Origin: Sulfitobacter sp. BSw21498
Lineage (GTDB): Bacteria; Pseudomonadota; Alphaproteobacteria; Rhodobacterales; Rhodobacteraceae
Direction: 5' to 3'
Assembly (NCBI RefSeq): GCF_006064855.1
Contig: NZ_CP040753.1
Coordinates: forward strand, 3,026,501-3,090,500
Length of the DNA stretch: 64,000 nucleotides
Part shown: positions 1 to 8,872 of the stretch, in pieces
How positions within the stretch are numbered: position 1 is the stretch's first letter
Layout: the number at the start of each line of letters is the position of its first letter
Notes under the pieces: model-generated
Seen by the model: the letters and a program-made list of their open reading frames with translations, nothing else
The model's database searches: none
Told to the model about the DNA's origin: nothing
Position numbers and translations under genes: made by a program

Positions 1-107
1 GTCACCGCCATATCGTCTTCGAGCAGCATCGACAAAATCGCGCGCCGCGTTGGGTCGGCGAGCGCGGAAAAGATGGCATCAAGCTGGGCGGCAGGCGGTT
101 GGGGCAC
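1..107 (-). CDS. ArsR-family HTH regulator, N-terminal fragment
   Basis: The gene is cut by the left window edge, so only about 35 N-terminal residues are visible. Read on the minus strand from a GTG at 107 they give a short leader and then FSALADPTRRAIL, the highly conserved opening of the ArsR/SmtB winged-helix family, followed by SMLLEDDMAV. ArsR proteins are dimeric DNA-binding repressors that respond to metals or other signals; which ligand applies here cannot be judged. The GTG start is chosen because an in-frame stop lies a short way upstream and no ATG intervenes. An AAGGA about 14 bases upstream is a poorly spaced ribosome site, so the start is tentative. Confidence 0.72.
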   Translation of the reverse strand, partial: MPQPPAAQLDAIFSALADPTRRAILSMLLEDDMAV

Positions 108-300
108 GGCGTTTTTTGATGTCCTTGCAGGGCAGGTAAGTGCGGCTTCCTAGAGGTAGCGGAAACCACGCTTAACCAAAAGGTTGAATGTGATTGCAGG
201 ATCAATTTGCAAGAGCTGGCCCTGCTTTGACCGTGATTCAGGCGATCCATACCACACATTTGCTAGCGTTTTCAGATAGATAGATGTCTTGCGATCAGAG

Positions 301-329
301 TTGACTCTGTGGCGGTGTGAAAGTACCTA
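301..329 (+). promoter_or_regulatory. Possible promoter of the atpIBEF'F operon
   Basis: TTGACT at 301-306 matches the -35 element that is strongly conserved in Rhodobacterales promoters. The expected -10 position, 17 bases on at 324-329, reads TACCTA, a weak match. It lies about 30 bases before the atpI start in the 250-base gap after the ArsR gene, the only large gap before the operon. Nothing else was recognised in 108-359. Confidence 0.3.
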
Positions 330-359
330 CTGCGCAACACATCCAACAGGGATTTTGGC

Positions 360-689
360 GTGACCGATCCAGACCAACAGCAGCGGCTAAAGCAGCTTGA
401 GGCAAAGATCGAAGCAGCCAAGCGGGCGCACGCACCAAAACCCCGGGTGGATGAACATTATTCTCAGGCATCGCTGGCCTGGCGGATGGTGATCGAACTT
501 TGCGCCGGTCTTGGGATCGGTTTTGGCATCGGATATTCGTTGGATTGGTTCTTAGGAACGCTCCCGATTTTCATGGTGCTGTTTGTAATGCTGGGCCTTG
601 CGGCAGGGGTAAAGACGATGCTCCGCTCTGCGCAGGAAATCCAGGAAAAGAAGATGGCCGATGTGGCCGATGAAGAAAAAGGGCCCTGA
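360..689 (+). CDS. atpI: ATP synthase Fo subunit I (AtpI)
   Basis: This is a 109-residue membrane protein in the AtpI/gene 1 position. Family members assist assembly of the c-ring and may take part in magnesium uptake; they are not part of the final enzyme. The N-terminal 40 residues are hydrophilic. Two hydrophobic helices follow (about 45-65 and 68-88), with glycine-rich [13 protein letters not shown] in the first. The start is GTG at 360. It is the first gene of the Fo operon and its stop is one base before the atpB ATG, so the two are probably translationally coupled. The short acidic C-terminus is usual for alphaproteobacterial AtpI. Confidence 0.9.
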   Translation: MTDPDQQQRLKQLEAKIEAAKRAHAPKPRVDEHYSQASLAWRMVIELCAGLGIGFGIGYSLDWFLGTLPIFMVLFVMLGLAAGVKTMLRSAQEIQEKKMADVADEEKGP

Positions 690-690
690 C

Positions 691-1449
691 ATGGCGGCAG
701 AAGCACACGGCGAAGAAACAGGCGGTTTGGCTTTTCACCCGATGGATCAGTTCATCGTTAAGCCATTCTTTGGTGAAGGCGCTGTATCCTGGTACACGAT
801 CACCAACGCAACAGTCTGGATGGCAATTGCTGTTCTGGCGATCTTTGCGCTGCTGGTTTTGGGCACGTCCAAACGGTCGGTGATCCCGTCGCGCATGCAG
901 TCTGTGGCCGAGCTTGCGTATGGATTCATCTACAAGATGGTTGAAGACATCTGCGGTAAGGAAGGGGTGAAATACTTCCCCTACATCATGACACTGTTCA
1001 TGTTTATCGTATTCTCGAACTTCCTTGGTCTGCTGCCGATGGCCTTTACGCCTACGTCGCATATCTCTGTCACCGCTGTGATGGCGTTTGCCGTATTCTT
1101 TGGTGTGACCATTCTGGGTTTCGTCAAGAACGGCGCGTCTTTCCTGAGCCTGTTCTGGGTCAGCAGCGCGCCACTGGCACTGCGTCCGGTTCTGGCCGTG
1201 ATCGAGCTGATCTCGTACTTTGTACGTCCGGTCAGCCACTCTATCCGTCTTGCGGGTAACATGATGGCGGGTCACGCCGTGATCAAGGTTTTCGCGGGCT
1301 TTGCTGCACTTGCTGCAATCGCCCCTTTCTCGGTTCTTGCGATCACGGCGATGTATGGCCTTGAGGTGCTGGTTTCCTTCATCCAGGCCTATGTTTTCGC
1401 GATCCTCACATGCGTTTATCTGAAAGACGCATTGCACCCGCACCACTAA
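691..1449 (+). CDS. atpB: ATP synthase Fo subunit a
   Basis: Subunit a (252 residues) forms the proton half-channels against the c-ring in the cytoplasmic membrane. The diagnostic segment [14 protein letters not shown] carries the essential arginine, and the C-terminal helices contain the typical [21 protein letters not shown] pattern followed by a histidine-rich tail. Five or six hydrophobic helices are visible. The start at 691 is preferred over an upstream in-frame ATG at 661 because that one lies inside atpI and family members begin with a short hydrophilic stretch before the first helix. Gene order I-B-E-b'-b with the F1 genes elsewhere is characteristic of Rhodobacterales and related alphaproteobacteria. 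Confidence 0.97.
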   Translation: MAAEAHGEETGGLAFHPMDQFIVKPFFGEGAVSWYTITNATVWMAIAVLAIFALLVLGTSKRSVIPSRMQSVAELAYGFIYKMVEDICGKEGVKYFPYIMTLFMFIVFSNFLGLLPMAFTPTSHISVTAVMAFAVFFGVTILGFVKNGASFLSLFWVSSAPLALRPVLAVIELISYFVRPVSHSIRLAGNMMAGHAVIKVFAGFAALAAIAPFSVLAITAMYGLEVLVSFIQAYVFAILTCVYLKDALHPHH

Positions 1450-1510
1450 CACCAGAGCAGGGTCTTCCTGCCTGACCAATCACCTCAATTCCATTGTAAG
1501 GAGAAATGAC

Positions 1511-1747
1511 ATGGAAGGCGAACTCGCACAAATGGGCCAATTCATTGGCGCAGGTCTGACAGCATTCGGCATGGGTGGCGCAGCCATCGGTGTGGGCAAC
1601 GTTGCAGGCAACTACTTGGCTGGCGCTCTGCGCAACCCATCTGCTGCTGCTGGTCAAACAGCAACTCTGTTCATCGGCATCGCCTTTGCAGAAGCTCTGG
1701 GGATCTTCTCGTTCCTCGTCGCTCTGCTGCTGATGTTCGCTGTCTAA
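1511..1747 (+). CDS. atpE: ATP synthase Fo subunit c
   Basis: A 78-residue two-helix proteolipid. The first helix holds the glycine-rich [17 protein letters not shown] pattern that packs the ring; after the polar loop (ALRNPSAA) the second helix contains the proton-binding glutamate in FAEALGIF. The length is normal. A clear AAGGAG ribosome site at about 1499-1504 precedes the ATG. Subunit c is needed in about ten copies per enzyme, and an unusually strong hairpin follows this gene (1773-1804), which fits differential expression within the operon. Confidence 0.97.
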   Translation: MEGELAQMGQFIGAGLTAFGMGGAAIGVGNVAGNYLAGALRNPSAAAGQTATLFIGIAFAEALGIFSFLVALLLMFAV

Positions 1748-1772
1748 GCTTAAGACACCTAAGTCCTTACGC

Positions 1773-1804
1773 TTCGGGCAGTGCGCAGATGCGCGCTGCC
1801 CGAA
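1773..1804 (+). promoter_or_regulatory. Strong intercistronic hairpin after atpE
   Basis: TTCGGGCAG at 1773-1781 pairs perfectly with CTGCCCGAA at 1796-1804, and inside it GCGC/GCGC (1783-1786 with 1791-1794) closes an AGAT loop. No U-run follows, so it is not a classic terminator. It sits between atpE and atpF', where it could block 3' exonucleases and stabilise the atpE message or partly slow polymerase. The structure is read directly; its role is inferred. Confidence 0.6.
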
Positions 1805-1833
1805 AGATTTCCACGCATTGACAGGAGCCCGCT

Positions 1834-2385
1834 ATGGCGACGGAACCGATTACTACGGAAATCGCTGGCGCATGCGTCAACGAATTTGGCAGCGCCATTG
1901 GTATGCCACAGCTTTGCATTGATTGGTTCGGCAACCAGATTTTCTGGCTTATCGTCGCCCTGGTCGCAATTTACTTTATTCTGTCGCGCGTTGCCCTGCC
2001 ACGCATCGGCGCTGTTCTGGCGGAACGCCAGGGCACAATCACAAATGATATCGCCGCCGCCGAAGACCTGAAGGTCAAAGCGACGGAGGCAGAGGCCGCT
2101 TACGACAAAGCGCTGATCGACGCCCGTGCAGAAGCACAGCAGATCATCATCGCGGCGAAAGCAGACATTCAAGCCGACCTCGACAAAGCGATTGCCAAGG
2201 CAGACGCGGAGATCGCAGCAAAGTCCGCCGAGTCTGAAAAAGCCATCAGCGAAATCCGCGCCTCCGCGATGGAGAACGTTGAAGCCGTTGCAAAAGACAC
2301 AGCCGAGGCGATCATCGCCGCCCTTGGTGGCAGTGCTGACGCGACAACTATTTCCGCGGCTGTCGATGCCCGGATGAAAGGATAA
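1834..2385 (+). CDS. atpF': ATP synthase Fo subunit b'
   Basis: This 183-residue protein is the b' half of the peripheral stalk found in photosynthetic and many alphaproteobacteria, where a b/b' heterodimer replaces the b homodimer. After about 28 polar residues a single membrane helix is seen ([20 protein letters not shown]). A long alanine- and glutamate-rich helical region then runs to the C-terminus ([20 protein letters not shown] and similar). Assignment as b' rather than b rests on the longer N-terminal extension before the helix, the ALPRIG motif and its position directly after atpE. The ribosome site is GGAG eight bases before the ATG. Confidence 0.93.
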   Translation: MATEPITTEIAGACVNEFGSAIGMPQLCIDWFGNQIFWLIVALVAIYFILSRVALPRIGAVLAERQGTITNDIAAAEDLKVKATEAEAAYDKALIDARAEAQQIIIAAKADIQADLDKAIAKADAEIAAKSAESEKAISEIRASAMENVEAVAKDTAEAIIAALGGSADATTISAAVDARMKG

Positions 2386-2388
2386 GCC

Positions 2389-2949
2389 ATGCGTTTGACC
2401 TTCTCAGCCCTCATCGCCGGTCTGGTCGCGTCCCCTGCATTTGCAGCTGGTGACGTGTTCTTTTCGCTAAGCAATACCGATTTTATCGTTCTGCTTGCCT
2501 TCATTCTTTTCGTTGGCGTTTTGATGTATTTCAAAGTGCCCATGATGATCGGCAGCATGCTGGACAATCGTGCCGTAGGCATCAAATCCGAGCTGGATGA
2601 AGCCCGTGCGCTGCGTGAAGAGGCGCAAACGCTTCTCGCTAGCTACGAGCGCAAGCAGCAAGAAGTGAAAGAGCAAGCGGACCGTATCGTGACGTCGGCC
2701 AAAGCCGAAGCAACCGAAGCTGCGGATCAGGCCCGTGCCGATCTGGAGAAATCCATCACGCGCCGTTTGACTGCAGCCGAAGAGCAAATCGTCTCCGCTC
2801 AGGCCGCTGCCGTCAAGGAAGTGCGCGATCAAGCGATCGTTGTGGCCATCGCCGCTGCCAAGGATGTCATCGCCAAGAAGATGACCGCCGCCGAAGGCAA
2901 CGCGTTGATCGACAGCGCAATCGCCGAAGTCGATGCAAAGCTTCACTAA
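2389..2949 (+). CDS. atpF: ATP synthase Fo subunit b
   Basis: Subunit b (186 residues) is the second stalk subunit. It begins with a cleavable-looking hydrophobic leader (MRLTFSALIAGLVASPAFAA), as is usual in Rhodobacterales b subunits. A membrane helix (FIVLLAFILFVGVLMYF) and the conserved KVPMMIGSMLDNRA follow. The rest is a charged amphipathic coiled coil that dimerises with b' and reaches F1. It starts three bases after the atpF' stop with an AAGGA ribosome site overlapping that gene, so it is co-translated. It ends the operon just before a terminator hairpin. Confidence 0.95.
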   Translation: MRLTFSALIAGLVASPAFAAGDVFFSLSNTDFIVLLAFILFVGVLMYFKVPMMIGSMLDNRAVGIKSELDEARALREEAQTLLASYERKQQEVKEQADRIVTSAKAEATEAADQARADLEKSITRRLTAAEEQIVSAQAAAVKEVRDQAIVVAIAAAKDVIAKKMTAAEGNALIDSAIAEVDAKLH

Positions 2950-2970
2950 GTTTTAATGGACTTACTCTAA

Positions 2971-2999
2971 AAGGCCTCGGTATCATCCGGGGCCTTTTT
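2971..2999 (+). terminator. Rho-independent terminator of the atp operon
   Basis: AAGGCCTCGG (2971-2980) pairs with CCGGGGCCTT (2987-2996) around the loop TATCAT, with one G-U pair, and runs into TTTTT. It lies 20 bases past the atpF stop and just ahead of the convergent GntR gene. Confidence 0.88.
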
Positions 3000-3004
3000 G
3001 CGTT

Positions 3005-3778
3005 TCAGGGTTTTGTCATCGTCTCGTGTTGCAGCCGCTGGCGGGCGACGTCTTCATTGCGTTCCGCCTTCTGATGTTCCCTCAACGCGTTTTCGACAAA
3101 GGTCAGATGCGTCTCTACGGCTGCCTGCGCCGCAGCCGGATCGCGCGCCTGTAGTGCATTGTTAATGGCACAGTGCTGGTCCAGCAGGGCGGTGCGCGTG
3201 GTGCGCTGCTTGAACATAACTTCACGGTTATAGAACACGCCACCACGTAGCAGATCGTACATCGACCGCATCATATGAAGCATGATGACGTTATGGCTCG
3301 CCTCGATAATTGCCATGTGAAACTGTGCATCAAGCTGGGCCTCGTCGTCAGCGTTGCGCTTGTGGTGTGCGGTTTCCATCTTGTCAAAAACCGCTTGTAT
3401 CACGCCCAAATCCGTGTCAGAGGCCAGCCGCGCTGCCCGTTCGGCAGCCAGCCCCTCCATATCACGACGGAACGATAGATAATCGAAAACCGCCTCATCG
3501 TGACGCGCGAAAAGCTCTGTCAGCGCGGGTGAAAAAGCACTGCCCAGCACATCGGCAACATAGACCCCTGCGCCGGGTTTTGCAGCTAACAATCCGCTGG
3601 CCTGAAGTTGGGCAATCGCATCTCGCAGTGAGGGGCGTGACACGGCAAGCCGCTCGGCCAGTTCGCGTTCGGCGGGCAGCCTTTCGCCAGGGCGGAGAAT
3701 GCCGCGGAGGATCAACTGTTCAACCTGCCGGACGACGGCAGCGGATAGCTTTTCAGAGGCGACAGGGTGAAAAGGCAT
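3005..3778 (-). CDS. GntR/FadR-type transcriptional regulator with FCD domain
   Basis: The protein has 257 residues. Residues about 10-75 form the GntR winged helix (LRPGERLPAERELAERLAVSR). Residues about 95-230 form an all-helical FCD ligand domain with the FHMAIIEASHN motif and the metal/ligand histidines expected for the subfamily. FadR-type regulators respond to small organic acids (pyruvate, lactate, glycolate and others). No catabolic gene is adjacent, so the effector is unknown. The ATG at 3778 has an AAGGA site eight bases upstream. A TGGTCA-N7-TGACCA palindrome centred 26 bases upstream suggests autoregulation. It converges on the atp operon terminator. Confidence 0.88.
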   Translation of the reverse strand: MPFHPVASEKLSAAVVRQVEQLILRGILRPGERLPAERELAERLAVSRPSLRDAIAQLQASGLLAAKPGAGVYVADVLGSAFSPALTELFARHDEAVFDYLSFRRDMEGLAAERAARLASDTDLGVIQAVFDKMETAHHKRNADDEAQLDAQFHMAIIEASHNVIMLHMMRSMYDLLRGGVFYNREVMFKQRTTRTALLDQHCAINNALQARDPAAAQAAVETHLTFVENALREHQKAERNEDVARQRLQHETMTKP

Positions 3779-3794
3779 TGGCGTTTCCTTGGAT

Positions 3795-3813
3795 TGGTCA
3801 AATTATATGACCA
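3795..3813. promoter_or_regulatory. Candidate FadR/GntR operator (autoregulatory)
   Basis: A perfect inverted repeat TGGTCA-N7-TGACCA lies 17 bases upstream of the GntR start codon, with an AT-only spacer (AATTATA) that resembles a -10 element. FadR-subfamily operators share TGGT/ACCA half-sites, so binding by the neighbouring regulator is a reasonable inference. The divergent lipoprotein gene begins about 85 bases to the right and could share control. Confidence 0.55.
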
Positions 3814-3898
3814 GCGGCATGGGGCAGCAATGTAATTATTTTTGAAGACCAACGGGCGCTTTAACGGTCGATTAGCATTTATCGCGCAGAGTGTTGCT

Positions 3899-4210
3899 AT
3901 GTTGACAGATATGCGTTTTCTGCCCGTCCTAATTTGCAGCTTGGTGATGCTTTTTGCCGCTGGTTGCAACATGCCAAGCGCCGGCTTTAGCGGCCTGCCA
4001 GTCCAACAGGTCATCGTGGATGGATCTGTATTCGACGTACGGGTAAAGGGGGCTCAAGCTGAGGCCATACGCATTAATATGGAATACGCCCCTAGGTTCG
4101 GCCCGATCCGCGATCGTGCCGGGCGGGCCATGGCACAGGCGAGCGGCTGCAAGGTTGTACATGTGGTGGGGGACCAAGCCGTTGCGATAGGGAAATTGAA
4201 CTGCGCCTAA
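3899..4210 (+). CDS. Small hypothetical lipoprotein
   Basis: A protein of about 103 residues with a secretion signal (MRFLPVLICSLVMLFAAGC) ending in a lipobox-like AAGC, so it is probably lipidated and exported. The mature part is only about 80 residues and has two further cysteines, one near the C-terminus (KLNCA). I do not recognise a domain. Two starts are possible, ATG 3899 and ATG 3911, and neither has a strong ribosome site. The more upstream in-frame TTG at 3842 would give a hydrophilic extension before the signal peptide and is unlikely. It is divergent from the GntR gene and upstream of smc with a 174-base gap. Confidence 0.6.
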   Translation: MLTDMRFLPVLICSLVMLFAAGCNMPSAGFSGLPVQQVIVDGSVFDVRVKGAQAEAIRINMEYAPRFGPIRDRAGRAMAQASGCKVVHVVGDQAVAIGKLNCA

Positions 4211-4322
4211 GTGTGAATGGCCAGAACATCGGTTTTGAAGCGGGAGGAGGCGATGAGATAGATCAGTTTACAATATCTTGTGGATAAAGTGGCTGCTTCC
4301 CGCTCTACCTAGCGGCGTTACG

Positions 4323-4352
4323 TTGACAGCAAAGGCAATGACCCGCAATTCT
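4323..4352 (+). promoter_or_regulatory. Possible smc promoter
   Basis: A perfect -35 TTGACA at 4323-4328 is followed, after 18 bases, by AATTCT (4347-4352), a half match to the -10 consensus, 33 bases before the smc start. This is the best promoter-like sequence in the 174-base gap between the lipoprotein gene and smc. Confidence 0.35.
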
Positions 4353-4384
4353 GACTGTCCAAAAGAATCAGGCGGGCACGAACA

Positions 4385-7300
4385 TTGCGGTTTTCTAAAC
4401 TCAGGCTGACGGGCTTTAAAAGCTTTGTAGACCCTACAGATTTGATCATCACGGATGGTCTGACCGGCGTGGTCGGCCCCAATGGCTGTGGTAAATCCAA
4501 CCTTCTCGAAGCGTTGCGGTGGGTGATGGGGGAAAACCGTCCGACCGCGATGCGGGGCGGCGGGATGGAGGACGTGATTTTTGCTGGTGCATCTTCGCGT
4601 CCTGCCAAAAACTTTGCCGAAGTCGCTTTGCACATCGATAACTCCGAACGTTTGGCCCCCGCTGGCTTCAACGACGGCGACAGTATCGAGATTATCCGAC
4701 GGATCACCCGTGATGTCGGGAGCGCTTATAAGGCGGCGGGCAAGGACGTGCGCGCACGCGATGTTCAAATGCTTTTCGCTGATGCATCGACTGGGGCCCA
4801 CTCCCCCGCTTTGGTGCGACAAGGTCAGATCTCCGAACTTATCAATGCCAAACCCAAAAGCCGGCGTCGCATTCTGGAAGAAGCCGCCGGAATCTCGGGG
4901 CTTTATGCCCGCCGGCACGAGGCCGAGCTCAAGTTGAATGGCACGGAAACGAACCTTGCACGAGTCGATGACGTGGTTGACCAACTGGCCAACCAGCTTG
5001 CGCAGTTGACGCGCCAAGCACGCCAAGCGGCTCGGTATCGGGACATCGGCCAAACGCTGCGCCGCACCGAGGGGGTCCTGCTATATCGTCGCTGGCGTGC
5101 TGCAGAAGACGCGAGGCTCGTCGCGGCAGAAGGCTTGAGGGCACAGATGGCCGTCGCGCTTGAAGCGGAAGGGGCGGTGCGGCAAGCTGCTGCTGCGCGT
5201 CAGGAGCTCGAAGAAGCTCTCCCGCCCTTGCGCGAAGAAGAAGCGATCGCAGTCGCCGTCCTTCAGCGGTTAGGAGCGCAGCGAGATGCATTGAGCGATC
5301 AAGAAAACCGCGCCCATGCTGCTATCGATACGCTTACGAAACGCATTGCCCAGTTGTCCCGCGATCTCGACCGGGAAAAAGAGCTGAACCGCGATGCTGA
5401 AGAGACGATTTCTCGATTGGAGCGGGAAGGGTGCGAACTGGACAAGGCTGGTGAAGGGCATGAAGCCGCCGTCGCGAATGCGGAAGATGCGGCGCAAGAG
5501 GCGGAATGCGTCTTGGAGGCGCGGGAAGCCGAATTGTCTGAGTTGACCGAAGATGTCGCCCGCTTGGTGGCGCGCCACAGTTCTGCAGAACGGCTTCTCA
5601 ATGACTATCGTGGAACCCTTATAAAAGCCGAGGCAGAAGCATCCAAAGCGCGTAACGCAGTGCAACAAAGCGGCGCTGCAGTCGAGAAAGCGAACGCAGA
5701 TTTCGACGCGGCCAAAGCTGCTGAAGCTCAGGCCCATGGCGCATCCGCCGCCGCAGAGGAAGCCTTGATGAAGGCGGAAGAAGAAAGCGCTGTCACTCAG
5801 AGCCGCGAGGCAGATGCGCGTGCGGAACGGTCGCAAGCTGAAGGTGAATTGAATGCGATCAGTGCGGAGGCTGGCGCGCTCGCTAAATTGGTTGAGCGGG
5901 ACACGGCCGAGGGCGGGCAGATCTTAGATCGCTTGCAGGTTGAGCATGGCTTTGAGGAAGCGCTCGGCGCCGCGTTGGCTGACGATTTGCGCGCGCCAGA
6001 TGTGGATCCGGACGGGCCGTCAGGATGGGCGTTATTGCCGCCTTATTCCGCGGTTCAGCCTCTGCCCGAGGGGATCACGCCGTTGACGGCGCATGTTTCC
6101 GTGCCAGATGTTTTAGATAGGCGAATGAGCCAAATCGGATTGGTCGATGCCGATGATGGTTCGAGATTGCAACAGTTTCTTCAGCCGGGCCAACGGCTTG
6201 TATCTCTTGAGGGAGATCTGTGGCGATGGGATGGATTTCGGGCGTGGGCAGAAGATGCGCCGTCTGCCTCGGCCCTACGGTTACAGCAAATTAACAGGTT
6301 GGAAGTATTAAAGCAGGGCTTGGAGCAGGCGACTCAGCGCGCAGAGGGGGCGCGTGATGCACATGAAACATTGCAAAAGCTTCTTCTTACCCAGGCGGAG
6401 GCTGATAGGAACGCCCGTGCCTTTCGCCGCGACGCAGATAAGGCGGTCGCCGATGCCAGTCGTGCGCTAAGTCGGGCCGAGGCAGACCTTAGTTTGGCCC
6501 AAAGCCGGCTAGAAAGTTTGGGCTTGGCCGTGGTGCGACACGAAGCGGAGGCCACTGAGGGGCGTCGGTTGGTGACCGAGGCTGAAAATGCGCTTGCGGC
6601 GCTTGAGGACGTGGCATCCGCCCGCGCGGGCGTGGAAACGCTGCGCGAGACTGTTGAGGGCGCACGTATTGCCATGATCTCGCGTCGCTCTGCGTTGGAT
6701 GAATTACGTCGTGATGGCACCGCGCGGCTTAAGCGCAGTCAAGATGTCGAGAACGAGTTGAGCGGCTGGCGGCATCGCCTGGGCACCGCGGGTAAACGCG
6801 GTGCGGAGCTTGCTGAGCGAAAAGCGTCGTCTGAACAGGAGCTTTCTGAAGCTAGTTTTGCACCTGGGAGGATCGCAGCGGAGCGCGAAAAGCTAACCGT
6901 CGATATAACTGCTGCCGAGGTGCGCAAAGTTGCCGCCGCGCGGCAGCTTTCTAACGGTGATGCGGCTTTGCGTGAAGCAACCGTGGCGGAACGCGACGCC
7001 GAACGGCAGGCGTCGGAAGCACGAGAAGCCAGAGCAAGATCTGAAGCGCGGGCAGATTCAGCGAAGGAGACAGCTACACTTGCAGCTGAGCGCATCGATG
7101 ATGAACGCGATATGACGCCAGAAACGCTTTTGGCATCCCTTGATCTGGGCTCGGATGATGCGTCTGAGATTGGGGCGCTCGAAAGTCAGTTGAGCCTTTT
7201 AAAGGGCCAGCGGGAGGCATTGGGTGCCGTGAACCTGCGTGCTGAAGAAGACGTTAAGAATGTGAAAGCTGAGCACGATACCTTGATCGACGAAAAGGCC

Positions 7301-7840
7301 GATCTTATGGAGGCGATCCGGACGCTGCGTAGCGGCATCGCGAGCTTGAACAAGGAGGGGAGAGAAAGGTTGCTCACTGCCTTTGAACAGGTAAACAGCA
7401 ACTTTTCTATGCTTTTTAAACACCTCTTCAACGGTGGAGAAGCCAATCTGGTGATGGTCGAATCTGACGACCCCTTAGACGCCGGACTAGAGATCATGTG
7501 CCAGCCTCCGGGAAAGAAACTGAGTACGCTCAGCCTATTGTCGGGAGGGGAGCAAACCCTAACCGCATTGGCGCTGATATTTGCGGTCTTTCTCGCGAAT
7601 CCTGCCCCAATCTGCGTTTTGGATGAAGTTGACGCCCCCTTAGATGATGCGAATGTTTCGCGGTTTTGCGACCTCTTGGATGAAATGTGCAGACAGACCG
7701 ACACGCGGTTCCTGATCATCACGCATCATGCCGTGACGATGGCGCGGATGGATCGCCTATTTGGCGTTACTATGGCGGAACAGGGTGTCAGCCAACTGGT
7801 CTCTGTTGACCTAAAGAAAGCAGAGACCCTGGTCGCCTAG
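4385..7840 (+). CDS. smc: Chromosome segregation ATPase SMC
   Basis: This 1,151-residue protein has the complete SMC plan. A Walker A motif GPNGCGKSN lies at residues 31-39 and LVRQGQISELI near 150. A first long coiled coil is followed by a globular hinge at about 520-630 and a second coiled coil. The C-terminal head carries the signature LSGGEQ at 1052-1057 and Walker B DEVDAP at 1080-1085. SMC with ScpA/ScpB organises and compacts the chromosome. The start is TTG at 4385, chosen because the family begins precisely MRFSKLRLTGFKSF. The length and the shortened coiled coils are typical for Rhodobacterales. It stands alone, convergent with the next gene. Confidence 0.96.
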   Translation: MRFSKLRLTGFKSFVDPTDLIITDGLTGVVGPNGCGKSNLLEALRWVMGENRPTAMRGGGMEDVIFAGASSRPAKNFAEVALHIDNSERLAPAGFNDGDSIEIIRRITRDVGSAYKAAGKDVRARDVQMLFADASTGAHSPALVRQGQISELINAKPKSRRRILEEAAGISGLYARRHEAELKLNGTETNLARVDDVVDQLANQLAQLTRQARQAARYRDIGQTLRRTEGVLLYRRWRAAEDARLVAAEGLRAQMAVALEAEGAVRQAAAARQELEEALPPLREEEAIAVAVLQRLGAQRDALSDQENRAHAAIDTLTKRIAQLSRDLDREKELNRDAEETISRLEREGCELDKAGEGHEAAVANAEDAAQEAECVLEAREAELSELTEDVARLVARHSSAERLLNDYRGTLIKAEAEASKARNAVQQSGAAVEKANADFDAAKAAEAQAHGASAAAEEALMKAEEESAVTQSREADARAERSQAEGELNAISAEAGALAKLVERDTAEGGQILDRLQVEHGFEEALGAALADDLRAPDVDPDGPSGWALLPPYSAVQPLPEGITPLTAHVSVPDVLDRRMSQIGLVDADDGSRLQQFLQPGQRLVSLEGDLWRWDGFRAWAEDAPSASALRLQQINRLEVLKQGLEQATQRAEGARDAHETLQKLLLTQAEADRNARAFRRDADKAVADASRALSRAEADLSLAQSRLESLGLAVVRHEAEATEGRRLVTEAENALAALEDVASARAGVETLRETVEGARIAMISRRSALDELRRDGTARLKRSQDVENELSGWRHRLGTAGKRGAELAERKASSEQELSEASFAPGRIAAEREKLTVDITAAEVRKVAAARQLSNGDAALREATVAERDAERQASEAREARARSEARADSAKETATLAAERIDDERDMTPETLLASLDLGSDDASEIGALESQLSLLKGQREALGAVNLRAEEDVKNVKAEHDTLIDEKADLMEAIRTLRSGIASLNKEGRERLLTAFEQVNSNFSMLFKHLFNGGEANLVMVESDDPLDAGLEIMCQPPGKKLSTLSLLSGGEQTLTALALIFAVFLANPAPICVLDEVDAPLDDANVSRFCDLLDEMCRQTDTRFLIITHHAVTMARMDRLFGVTMAEQGVSQLVSVDLKKAETLVA

Positions 7841-7859
7841 CGCCGTACGGATCCGTTGT

Positions 7860-8834
7860 TCAATCACGGCCGTGAGGCATATTAAAATCGACTGTCGGGT
7901 TAATTGGTATGATCTGATGGGGGTTCACCGTTTTCTGGCTGTAGTAGTAGTGCCGGACGATGTGATCAAAGTGAACGGTTTCCGCTACACCAGCGTGTTG
8001 ATACAGCTGACGGGTATAGGCCCAAAGGTTCGGGTAGTCAGTCAAGCGCTTGTGATTGCACTTAAAATGCGTGTGGTAGACGAGGTCAAAACGTACAAGT
8101 GTTGTAAATAGACGCCAGTCTGCCTCGGTTAGGGTATTGCCGATCAGGAAGCGATTATGACTGAGAATACCCTCTAGCCAGTCCAGACTGTCAAATAGAC
8201 GGTGAACTGCATTGTCGTAGGCTTCTTGGGTCGTTGCGAATCCTGCCTTGTAGACACCGTTATTCACCGTGTCGTAGACGCGTTGGTTCACTTGGCCGAT
8301 CTGCGCGTGCAGATATGCCGGCGAATAATCTTCCGTATCGCCGGCTATGTGGTCAAAGGCATTGTTAAGCATAAGGATGATTTCAGCCGATTCGTTCGAG
8401 ACGATAGTGTTTCGTTCCTTGTCCCAAAGCACAGGCACCGTCACACGGCCCGAGAAATGTGGATCAGCTTTGATATAAATGCCACGCAAGTAGCTTTCAC
8501 CCGTGAGGGTGTCGCCGGTAACACCTTCGAAGTCTGTTGCAAAAGTCCATCCGTCTTGCAGCATATCTGGATGTACCACTGAAACGCCTATGTGGGGTGT
8601 AAGCCCTTTGAGCGCGCGGAAAATCAATGTGCGGTGTGCCCACGGGCAGGCATAGCTAACGTACAGGTGGTAGCGTCCCGACTGGGCGGGAAAGTCTGAC
8701 TTTCCGGAAGGACCAGCGCTGCCATCAGCCGTCACCCAGTTGCGAAATCTGGATGCCGAACGCTCGAACTGTCCTCCGGTGGCGTCAGTATCATACCATT
8801 TGTCGTGCCATTCTCCGTCGATCAGCAGTCCCAT
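7860..8834 (-). CDS. yqjG: Glutathionyl-hydroquinone reductase (Xi-class GST)
   Basis: The protein has 324 residues in the glutathionyl-hydroquinone reductase family, which uses glutathione to reduce glutathionyl-hydroquinones. The thioredoxin-like domain contains YACPWAHR, with catalytic cysteine 63 in the place expected for Xi-class enzymes rather than the Tyr/Ser of other GSTs. The C-terminal helical domain includes LTEADWRLF and NLWAYTRQLYQ. The ATG at 8834 is preferred because an AAGGA ribosome site lies seven bases upstream. The gene is divergent from the unknown gene at 8873 with only 38 bases between start codons, so both promoters must overlap the neighbouring coding region. Confidence 0.88.
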   Translation of the reverse strand: MGLLIDGEWHDKWYDTDATGGQFERSASRFRNWVTADGSAGPSGKSDFPAQSGRYHLYVSYACPWAHRTLIFRALKGLTPHIGVSVVHPDMLQDGWTFATDFEGVTGDTLTGESYLRGIYIKADPHFSGRVTVPVLWDKERNTIVSNESAEIILMLNNAFDHIAGDTEDYSPAYLHAQIGQVNQRVYDTVNNGVYKAGFATTQEAYDNAVHRLFDSLDWLEGILSHNRFLIGNTLTEADWRLFTTLVRFDLVYHTHFKCNHKRLTDYPNLWAYTRQLYQHAGVAETVHFDHIVRHYYYSQKTVNPHQIIPINPTVDFNMPHGRD

Positions 8835-8872
8835 ACACAATTCCTTTACATATTTATGTTCAAGGTAAGTCT

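Noticed and set aside
571..1479. 302-codon minus-strand frame opposite atpB
   Set aside because: Highly basic, His/Arg-rich shadow of the atpB membrane protein frame with no domain or ribosome site.
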